Below are positions 6,387 to 11,867 of a DNA stretch of 11,867 nucleotides, in pieces. Position 1 is the first letter of the stretch, and every line of letters begins with the position of its first letter. This DNA is from Bacilli bacterium. GTDB lineage: Bacteria > Bacillota_I > Bacilli_A > ML615J-28 > CAG-698. The stretch lies in contig JALOBF010000036.1 in NCBI GenBank assembly GCA_023228385.1, positions 1 through 11,867 on the forward strand, in the 5' to 3' direction. The notes under the pieces are model-generated. The model was given only the letters and a program-made list of their open reading frames with translations. It did no database searches and was not told the origin of the DNA. The translations under genes and the position numbers were made by a program.

Positions 6387-7178
6387 ATGAAAGTGGAATT
6401 TATGAAGTATCATGGTTGCGGCAACGACTTTTTATTAATCAACTTTACGGATGAAATCGATTATTCGGATCTGGCAAAAAAAATATGCAACCGCAATTTG
6501 GGGGTTGGCGCCGACGGAATCATCGTTTTTCAAGCCCCTTCTACAATGCTTTTTTATAATGCCGACGGCAGTGCCGGTTCGATGTGCGGAAATGGGCTCC
6601 GTTGTTTGGCCCGCTATTTGCATGATATCAAAAAAGTTGATAATGATTATTTTATCGTCAATACTCCGGCCGGTCCCAAACCCGTGATGATTTTAGGTGA
6701 ATTAATTGAAATCAATTTAGGAAAACCGGATTTTTCAGGAAAGGTCATGAAAATAAAAGACGAACCGGATAATTATATCGGTCAAAAGATATGCGGTATC
6801 GAGGTCAGTGCCGTATTTACCGGAGCGGCGCATTTGGTGGTTTATGTTGATGATATTGAAACCGTCGAAACAAAAACCGGTATGGCTTTGTCGAACCATT
6901 CTCTTTTTACTGACCGCATCAACGTAAATTTTGTCAAGATGATTAACCGGGAAACATTTGCCGTTCGCACTTTTGAACGCGGGGTGGGTTGGACTGCGGC
7001 CTGCGGCACCGGAGCGGCCGCCGTTTATGCCATTTCTTATTTAAAAGGCCTTTGCGCTGAAGCGATTTCGGTCCGTTTTCGATATGGAACGGTTAAAGTT
7101 CATTATAACAATCAGCATCAGCTTTTATTAACCGGCCCGGCTGAAAAAATCGCTAAAGGTTATTTCTATTACAAATAG
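6387..7178 (+). CDS. dapF: Diaminopimelate epimerase
   Basis: DapF converts LL- to meso-diaminopimelate, the precursor of lysine and of peptidoglycan cross-links, in the cytoplasm without a cofactor. The ATG at 6387 is chosen because GAGGTG (6375-6380) sits six bases before it; an in-frame GTG at 6378 lies inside that ribosome site. The product has 263 residues, close to the family length. Seen: the N-terminal KYHGCGNDF, the first catalytic cysteine Cys67 in NADGSAGSMCGNG, the second, Cys206, in ERGVGWTAACGTGA, and the substrate-binding NVNFV near 179-183. The usual GNPH substrate loop reads GAAH (146-149), so the family Asn and Pro are both missing there. Other families show GVPH or GSPH at this site, so activity is still likely. 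It is a stand-alone gene, not beside other lysine-pathway genes. Confidence 0.95.
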   Translation: MKVEFMKYHGCGNDFLLINFTDEIDYSDLAKKICNRNLGVGADGIIVFQAPSTMLFYNADGSAGSMCGNGLRCLARYLHDIKKVDNDYFIVNTPAGPKPVMILGELIEINLGKPDFSGKVMKIKDEPDNYIGQKICGIEVSAVFTGAAHLVVYVDDIETVETKTGMALSNHSLFTDRINVNFVKMINRETFAVRTFERGVGWTAACGTGAAAVYAISYLKGLCAEAISVRFRYGTVKVHYNNQHQLLLTGPAEKIAKGYFYYK

Positions 7179-7202
7179 TTTTGATTTAAATATATTTTTT
7201 TC

Positions 7203-7231
7203 TTGATTTCTTGATAATTATTTGGTAAAAT
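7203..7231 (+). promoter_or_regulatory. Promoter for the hybrid histidine kinase, with extended -10
   Basis: TTGATT (7203-7208) and TAAAAT (7226-7231) have a 17-base spacer, and TG precedes the -10 box by one base. Transcription should begin near 7238, which would place the start at or just before the AAGGGGG ribosome site and give a leader of only about 10-16 bases. Confidence 0.6.
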
Positions 7232-7237
7232 TTTCTT

Positions 7238-7244
7238 AAGGGGG
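7238..7244 (+). promoter_or_regulatory. Ribosome binding site that decides the kinase start
   Basis: AAGGGGG lies three bases from the ATG at 7248 and nine bases from the in-frame ATG at 7254. The second spacing is normal and the first too short, so translation most likely begins at 7254. Confidence 0.6.
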
Positions 7245-7253
7245 CTTATGATA

Positions 7254-8363
7254 ATGGAAATAAAGGCTGATTACTTATCTATTTTATCTCATGAGCTAAG
7301 AAACCCATTAAATTCAATGATTAGTATTATTGATTTAGCTTCTAAGGCCGTTGATGATGAAAGTAAATTAATACGATATCTAGAAAAACTAAAGCATATT
7401 TCAAATTTCATGTTATCAATAAACGATTATTTTTTTGATTTTTGTCAAGTGAAAAACAAAAAGCATGTTGTTTATCATGAGGAATTTGAATTAAATGAAT
7501 TTATTGATGATGTGTACGCTTTATTGGAAGTCCAAACTGAACTTAAAAATCAAAAATTAGAAATTGTTAAAAATGGGTTGGTAGCTCATAAACTTGTTGG
7601 TGATACCTTAAGGTTAAAACAGGTTTTGGTTAATTTATTGGCAAACGCTAATAAGTATACCCCGCAAGGCGGTGAAATTATCCTTGTTTGCGATGAAAAA
7701 ATACTTGATGAAGAAGCAATTGTCCGGTTTACGGTTAAAGACAACGGAATCGGTATGAGTCAAAACTTTATAAAAATGATGTTTCAACCCTATGCTCAGG
7801 AATCATCCCTAAATCGCGATATCGGGACGGGCTTAGGGATGTATATTGTCAAGGAAATAGTTCGGTTAATTGGCGGAACAATTGAAGTATGTTCTGAGGT
7901 TGGCAAAGGAACAACGGTTATTGTCAGTTTACGTCTGCCTTTATCAACCGAGTCGCAAATTCTCGATTTTGATTTTAAGGGAAAAAGATTTCTGTTGGCC
8001 GATGATTGTGAAATCAATCTTGAAGTAATCGAAGATATCTTACGGGAAAAAGGCGGGGAAACTGATATTGCGGCTGATGGTGAGGTTGCCTTACAAAAAT
8101 ATCTTTCTTCGCCGGTGAATTATTACCAAATGATAATTGTCGATATTCGAATGCCGAAATTAGACGGCATCAATCTGGCTCGGAAAATAAGAAAAACCAA
8201 ACGTGATGATGCCGTCAAAATTCCAATCATTGCCTTGTCCGCCGGCTTATATTTCAATGGTTTCAAACCCAAATGCAAAAAAAATATTAATGGTTTTATT
8301 GTTAAACCGTTCACGGTAAAACATTTTTATCAAGTAGTTGGAAAATTATTAATGTTACTTTGA
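7254..8363 (+). CDS. Soluble hybrid histidine kinase with C-terminal receiver domain and no sensor domain
   Basis: The 369-residue protein (two more if ATG 7248 is used) has a HisKA phosphoacceptor helix at the very N-terminus, His13 in LSHELRNPLN. A HATPase domain follows: N-box around 127-136 (NLLANANKYT), G1 DNGIG (163-167) and G2 GTGLG (191-195). Residues 245-365 form a receiver domain with acidic pair Asp250/Asp251, phosphoacceptor Asp297 in VDIRMPKLDG, Ser329 in ALSA and Lys351 in VKPF. All catalytic residues are present. There is no signal peptide, transmembrane segment, PAS or GAF domain, so it is cytosolic and its signal must come from a partner or through the receiver. No output regulator is encoded next to it. 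It probably feeds a phosphorelay through a separate Hpt protein (inferred). It is monocistronic: its own promoter lies upstream and a terminator starts 7 bases after the TGA stop. Confidence 0.93.
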   Translation: MEIKADYLSILSHELRNPLNSMISIIDLASKAVDDESKLIRYLEKLKHISNFMLSINDYFFDFCQVKNKKHVVYHEEFELNEFIDDVYALLEVQTELKNQKLEIVKNGLVAHKLVGDTLRLKQVLVNLLANANKYTPQGGEIILVCDEKILDEEAIVRFTVKDNGIGMSQNFIKMMFQPYAQESSLNRDIGTGLGMYIVKEIVRLIGGTIEVCSEVGKGTTVIVSLRLPLSTESQILDFDFKGKRFLLADDCEINLEVIEDILREKGGETDIAADGEVALQKYLSSPVNYYQMIIVDIRMPKLDGINLARKIRKTKRDDAVKIPIIALSAGLYFNGFKPKCKKNINGFIVKPFTVKHFYQVVGKLLMLL

Positions 8364-8370
8364 TTTTTTT

Positions 8371-8396
8371 GGCTCACTGAGCCTCTTTTGTTTTTT
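8371..8396 (+). terminator. Rho-independent terminator after the histidine kinase
   Basis: GGCTC (8371-8375) pairs with GAGCC (8379-8383) around a three-base ACT loop, followed by a T-rich tract interrupted by one G. The seven T residues just upstream of the stem suggest it is unidirectional. Confidence 0.8.
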
Positions 8397-8438
8397 ATTG
8401 TCTGATTTTGCTGTTTAAACCTTAATTCTGTAAAACTA

Positions 8439-8467
8439 TTGCTTTTTTATTGAAATAATTGTATAAT
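8439..8467 (+). promoter_or_regulatory. Sigma-A-type promoter for the ylmE-sepF-ylmG-ileS cluster
   Basis: TTGCTT (8439-8444) and TATAAT (8462-8467) have a 17-base spacer, the same two hexamers as the promoter at 4044-4072. Transcription should start near 8474, leaving a leader of about 60 bases that contains a perfect palindrome. Confidence 0.75.
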
Positions 8468-8492
8468 AAATATATCTAGTATCAGGGCAAAT

Positions 8493-8506
8493 GCTGATTA
8501 ATCAGC
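8493..8506. promoter_or_regulatory. Perfect 14-bp palindrome in the ylmE leader (possible operator)
   Basis: GCTGATTAATCAGC reads the same on both strands and lies about 20 bases after the predicted transcription start. A further ATCAG at 8481-8485 can pair with its left half (CTGAT, 8494-8498). It could bind a dimeric repressor or form an RNA hairpin ahead of the ribosome site; either is inference. Confidence 0.35.
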
Positions 8507-8533
8507 TAAATTTAAACGATTGAAGGTGTTATA

Positions 8534-9184
8534 ATGGGTATTAGAGAACAGGCTCAATTAGTAAGGGAGACTTTAAAAGACTATCCGAATGTGCAGGTAA
8601 TTGCCGCAACTAAGTATATGGATATCGCTCAAACCCAAGAATTAATTGATAACGGAATCTATGATTTCGGTGAAAATCGAACCGATGAATTTTTAAAAAA
8701 GTATGAATACTTTAAAAATAATAAAAATATCAGATGGCATTTTTTTGGCGTCGTTCAAAATCGCAAAATAAAAGACCTTGCGAACCGTATTGTATGTTTA
8801 CATTCTTTAGAGCGTTTGTCGACGGCGATTGAGTTGGATAAAAAACTTAATGCTCCTCTTGATTGTTTTGTTCAGGTGAATATCACCGAAGAATCGAATA
8901 AGCAAGGAATTCCTGCCAATAAAGTAAAAACTTTTATTAAACAATTGGAAAATTGTAAAAAGATAAGAGTTATCGGTTTAATGTGTATTGCCGCTTTGAC
9001 TTTTGATGAAGAGGTTTTACGGAAATCCTTTCAAAAAATGAAAAAGATTAAAGAAGAAATTGAAAGTATGAATATCCCTTATGCCCCCTGCCATGAATTA
9101 TCAATGGGAATGTCAAATGATTATAAAATCGCAATCCAGTATGGGGCAACCAGAGTTCGATTGGGCAGAATATTTTTGATATAA
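8534..9184 (+). CDS. ylmE: YggS/YlmE-family pyridoxal-phosphate homeostasis protein
   Basis: PLPBP proteins carry PLP on a lysine without known catalysis and help keep PLP and amino/keto acid pools balanced in the cytoplasm. The 216-residue length is normal. Seen: the PLP-binding lysine Lys27 in IAATKY, the GENRTDE block, WHFFGVVQNRK (family WHFIGxLQxNK), CLHSLE, and the phosphate-binding end ELSMGMSNDY...YGATRVRLGRIF. The start ATG at 8534 follows GAAGGTG at 8522-8528. It is the first gene of a cluster that continues with sepF ten bases later and follows a strong predicted promoter. This matches the Gram-positive division cluster in which ylmE precedes sepF, though no ylmD is present upstream. 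Confidence 0.94.
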   Translation: MGIREQAQLVRETLKDYPNVQVIAATKYMDIAQTQELIDNGIYDFGENRTDEFLKKYEYFKNNKNIRWHFFGVVQNRKIKDLANRIVCLHSLERLSTAIELDKKLNAPLDCFVQVNITEESNKQGIPANKVKTFIKQLENCKKIRVIGLMCIAALTFDEEVLRKSFQKMKKIKEEIESMNIPYAPCHELSMGMSNDYKIAIQYGATRVRLGRIFLI

Positions 9185-9194
9185 GGAGCTGACT

Positions 9195-9578
9195 ATGGGG
9201 TTTCTTAAAAAAAAGAAAACAAAAAGAAATAAAATTGAGTTTAGTGAATATAATAAACATAAGGCAAAAGGTGGCAAAAATTACACCAGTCTTTTAACAT
9301 CTTTTGACCGAATGGAATATCAAATTGTAACCGAAGACAGTAAAGAAACCCTGCTTAAAATTTGTGATATTATTTTGAGCGGTCGTGCTGTGTTGGCGAA
9401 TTTCGATAAAATTGATACCGAAGCCGCCAACGAAATGCTTTCGTTTATTTCCGGGGTTGTTTATGCCAAAGAAGGTGAAATATACAAGTTGGATAAGAAA
9501 CTTTTTCTTTTTGGCCGTAAAGAAGAATTTGAAGACGGTTCTTTATATCAATATGTAGAGGATACTAAAGATGTTTAA
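9195..9578 (+). CDS. sepF: Cell division protein SepF
   Basis: SepF polymerises at the division site, binds FtsZ filaments and tethers them to the membrane. The 127-residue product has the family core at about 45-110: a region corresponding to the 'xxVVxNxxxL' strand (GRAVLANFDKID), the helix EAANEMLSFISGVVYA (family RxxDFLxGxxYAxxG) and the following EIYKLDKKLFLF strand. The N-terminus (MGFLKKKKTKRN) is short and very basic; the usual amphipathic membrane-binding helix is less obvious than in Bacillus SepF. The ribosome site AAGGAG (9183-9188) overlaps the ylmE stop. The last 8 bases overlap ylmG, so the two are probably translationally coupled. The call rests on the core motifs plus position between ylmE and ylmG. 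Confidence 0.9.
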   Translation: MGFLKKKKTKRNKIEFSEYNKHKAKGGKNYTSLLTSFDRMEYQIVTEDSKETLLKICDIILSGRAVLANFDKIDTEAANEMLSFISGVVYAKEGEIYKLDKKLFLFGRKEEFEDGSLYQYVEDTKDV

Positions 9579-9819
9579 TACTGTGATTTATATCTTTTTA
9601 ATTTTGGCTCGCCTTTATCAGGCCGTGCTTGCCGTTACCATTATTCTTACATGGATACCGCGCAGTTCCAATTATGCGGCATTTCGCATGATTAGCAATA
9701 TCGGCGGTTGGTATCTTGATATCTTTCGGGGGAAACTGATATTCGGCGGTTTTGATTTTGGTACGATTGTCGGATTGATTGTCTACGAGTTTATTCTCGG
9801 TTTTTCTTTTGTTTTATAA
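9571..9819 (+). CDS. ylmG: YggT/YlmG-family membrane protein
   Basis: The 82-residue small membrane protein has two hydrophobic segments, at about 5-27 and 60-80. Between them is the family ILTWIPRSS turn (usually SWxP) and a short amphipathic stretch. YlmG proteins are linked to cell division and membrane organisation; the biochemical role is not established. The ATG lies in the last codons of sepF (ATGTTTAA overlap), with GAGGA at 9558-9562 as the ribosome site. In many Bacilli ylmH and divIVA come next; here the next gene is ileS, 47 bases away. Confidence 0.9.
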   Translation: MFNTVIYIFLILARLYQAVLAVTIILTWIPRSSNYAAFRMISNIGGWYLDIFRGKLIFGGFDFGTIVGLIVYEFILGFSFVL

Positions 9820-9832
9820 AAGTTTAATAGTT

Positions 9833-9852
9833 CGGTTTTGTCGGCAAAACCG
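9833..9852 (+). other. Hairpin between ylmG and ileS, next to the ileS ribosome site
   Basis: CGGTTTTG (9833-9840) pairs perfectly with CAAAACCG (9845-9852) around a TCGG loop. No T tract follows; the ileS ribosome site AGGAG begins three bases later at 9855. It could act as an RNA processing or stability element, or modulate ileS translation. The gap is far too short for a T-box leader and none of the T-box conserved elements are present. Confidence 0.6.
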
Positions 9853-9866
9853 TTAGGAGTAGGGAA

Positions 9867-11867
9867 ATGAGTAAAGATTATAAGCATACTTTATTAATGA
9901 TGAAAACCGCTTTTCCGATGCGGGGTAATTTACCGGAAACCGAGCTAAAAATTGAAAAAGAATGGGAAGAAAACAATCTTTATCACCTCGTATTACAAAA
10001 AAACATAAATAATCCGCCTTTTATCTTACACGATGGGCCGTTTTATGCTCATGGTGAAGTTCATGTCGGTCATGCGTTCAATAAAATTCTTAAAGATTTT
10101 GTTATTCGTTATCGAACGATGAGCAATTATTATGCTCCGTTTATTCCGGGATGGGATATGCATGGATTACCGATTGAAAACGAATTGATTAAAGAAGGAA
10201 AAGTCAGTCGGGATAATCCCGTTGCTTTTCGTCACCGCTGCCGAGAATATGCTTACGAACAACTGGAAAAACAAAGACACACTTTTAAACGACTGGGAAT
10301 TCTTGGTGAATGGGAACAACCTTACCTAACTTCAAAAAATGAATATGTTGCCGAACAGATTAAGATGTTTGCTCATTTAGTGAAAAAAAATCTGATATAT
10401 AAAGGATTAAAACCGGTATATTGGTCACCGGATTCGGGAACGCTGCTTACGGAAACAGAAGTAGAATATTTTGATAAAATAACGCCGTCGATTTATTTTA
10501 CATTTCAAGTAATTGACGGTCGGAATGTAATATCAGACGATTGTGAACTCGTTGTATGGACTACTTCCCCGTGGACCGTACCGGCTAATGTTGCGATTTG
10601 TGTTAATCCTGAATTTCAATATGCGGTTATCGAGACCGAAGAAAGATATTTAATTGTCGCATCGGAGTTAACTGATAGTTTTATTGCTGAAACTCAACTC
10701 AACGGTTATAAAATCATTAAATTGATTCAGGGTAAAGATTTGGAATATATAACCTATCGTCATCCTTTAAACAATAACATATATTCGGTTGTGTTAGGCG
10801 AATGTGTTAATTTAGATGCCGGTACCGGCTTGGTTCATATTGCTCCCGGCCACGGTTACGAAGATTATTTGATTGCAAAAAAATACAAATTAGATATCGT
10901 TACAGTCTTAGATACAAAAGGATTTCTAACAAAAGAAACCGGCGAATTTGACGGTATATATTATGAGGAGGCCAATCGGGTAATTACGCTTCGATTAAAG
11001 GAGGTTAATCGTCTCGTTTATAGCGGCAAAACCGTTCATAATTATCCCTATGATATTAAAAATCGAAAACCGGTTGTGTACCGAGCGGTATGGCAATGGT
11101 TTGCATCAATCGAGGCCCTTCGTGAAGAATTGCTTGATGCGGTCAAATCGGTTAATTGGATCCCGTCTTGGGGGGAATCACGCATTGAAAATATCATAAA
11201 AGAAAGCGGTGAATGGTGTATCTCCCGCCAGCGAGTTTGGGGTGTGCCGATTCCGGTATTTTATGCTGAGGACGGGACCACTCTTTTAAATCCGGATCTT
11301 ATTAATTATGTTGCTGAAATCTTTCGGCGGGAAGGCCCGTCGGCATGGTGGCGTCGTTCCGCGAAAGAGTTGTTACCGGAAGGTTTTGTCAGTCCGCATA
11401 GCCCCAACGGCATTTTTATTAAAGAAAATGATATTATGGATGTTTGGTTTGATGCCGGTTCATATCACCACGCCGCCATGGTCAGTGACGGTTATTCTTA
11501 TCCGGCTCAGCTGTATCTTGAGAGTTCAAATCAATATCGGGGTTGGTTTAACTCCAGTCTCATCACCGGTGTGGCTCTAACCGGAAAGGCACCGTATAAA
11601 ACAGTATTGACTCATGGTTTTGTTTTGGATGGAGCCGGTCATAAAATGAACAAGACTTCAGATACACTGAATCCGACGGAACTGGTTGCCCGCTATGGTG
11701 CCGATGTTTTACGTTTATGGGTGGCGAGTGTTGATTATACTTCTGATGTCCGGATTTCACCGCCAATATTAAAGCAAACTGAGGAAATTTATCGCAAAAT
11801 TCGTAATACTTTTCGTTTTCTGTTAGGTAATCTTTTTGATTTTCGGAACTCGAAAAATCATATTAAG
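9867..11867 (+). CDS. ileS: Isoleucyl-tRNA synthetase, N-terminal 667 codons (3' end outside window)
   Basis: IleRS charges tRNA-Ile with isoleucine and edits valine. The frame is open from the ATG at 9867 (AGGAG at 9855-9859) to the window edge; about 667 of a usual 900-930 residues are seen. Domain order is normal: the class I HIGH motif as HVGH (66-69), the CP1 editing domain with TTSPWT (232-237) and GHGYEDY (329-335, editing Asp333), then WCISRQR (450-456), WFDAG (527-531) and the KMSKS region. Several usually invariant catalytic-site positions differ: DGPFYAHG (56-63) for DGPPYANG, SNQYRGWF (554-561) for SDQHRGWF, AVWQWF (407-412) for ATPQWF, and KMNKT (593-597) for KMSKS. The gene sits at the conserved ileS place after ylmG, so it is probably the housekeeping enzyme, but divergent; a paralogue is possible. 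Confidence 0.93.
   Translation, partial: MSKDYKHTLLMMKTAFPMRGNLPETELKIEKEWEENNLYHLVLQKNINNPPFILHDGPFYAHGEVHVGHAFNKILKDFVIRYRTMSNYYAPFIPGWDMHGLPIENELIKEGKVSRDNPVAFRHRCREYAYEQLEKQRHTFKRLGILGEWEQPYLTSKNEYVAEQIKMFAHLVKKNLIYKGLKPVYWSPDSGTLLTETEVEYFDKITPSIYFTFQVIDGRNVISDDCELVVWTTSPWTVPANVAICVNPEFQYAVIETEERYLIVASELTDSFIAETQLNGYKIIKLIQGKDLEYITYRHPLNNNIYSVVLGECVNLDAGTGLVHIAPGHGYEDYLIAKKYKLDIVTVLDTKGFLTKETGEFDGIYYEEANRVITLRLKEVNRLVYSGKTVHNYPYDIKNRKPVVYRAVWQWFASIEALREELLDAVKSVNWIPSWGESRIENIIKESGEWCISRQRVWGVPIPVFYAEDGTTLLNPDLINYVAEIFRREGPSAWWRRSAKELLPEGFVSPHSPNGIFIKENDIMDVWFDAGSYHHAAMVSDGYSYPAQLYLESSNQYRGWFNSSLITGVALTGKAPYKTVLTHGFVLDGAGHKMNKTSDTLNPTELVARYGADVLRLWVASVDYTSDVRISPPILKQTEEIYRKIRNTFRFLLGNLFDFRNSKNHIK

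Noticed and set aside
9820..9866. T-box or other amino-acid responsive leader before ileS
   Set aside because: Only 47 bases are available, there is no T-box sequence, no specifier loop and no terminator/antiterminator pair.
11308..11580. Forward frame of 90 codons inside ileS
   Set aside because: It is out of frame with an intact, strongly conserved IleRS reading frame and has no ribosome site.

Overview
The window is a gene-dense, AT-rich stretch in which every convincing gene lies on the + strand. The likely source is a low-GC Bacillota-type bacterium from a reduced or uncultured branch (a Bacilli/Erysipelotrichia/'Tenericutes'-like lineage is a guess). The evidence is butyrate kinase, strong GGAGG ribosome sites, sigma-A-like promoters with 17-base spacers, U-tract terminators, lipoprotein signals, an RsgI-type secreted domain and the Gram-positive ylmE-sepF-ylmG-ileS division cluster. 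DapF points to a meso-diaminopimelate/lysine branch and so probably a peptidoglycan wall. TGA is used as a stop at the end of the kinase gene, so the standard bacterial code applies.

Layout. (1) 1-316: C-terminal end of butyrate kinase, followed by a terminator. (2) 377-3173: one transcription unit with its own promoter and terminator. It encodes an ABC ATPase, an overlapping ABC-2 permease and a secreted protein carrying an RsgI-like domain with a DINPS motif followed by a long charged helical tail. (3) 3174-3691: a 500-base non-coding gap. It contains what looks like the decayed 3' end (domains V and VI) of a group II intron; the rest is very AT-rich and unexplained. (4) 3692-4042: a small, highly charged protein of unknown function with a short repeated motif and a Cys/His tail. 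(5) 4044-6344: a large lipoprotein with three Ig-like (BIG2) domains fused to a family-1-type solute-binding domain, with no permease genes beside it. (6) 6359-7178: diaminopimelate epimerase. (7) 7203-8396: a soluble hybrid histidine kinase with a receiver domain but no visible sensor domain. (8) 8439-end: ylmE (PLP-binding protein), sepF, ylmG and the first 667 codons of ileS, tightly packed as a division/translation cluster. The ylmH and divIVA genes that often lie between ylmG and ileS are absent.

Most units are separated by a terminator followed at once by the next promoter, so the region reads as independent compact modules. Nothing proves a new defence or mobile system. The points most worth checking are the IleRS with altered catalytic signatures (KMNKT instead of KMSKS, plus several active-site changes), the RsgI-type domain detached from any cytosolic anti-sigma domain and placed with an ABC transporter, and the group II intron remnant.
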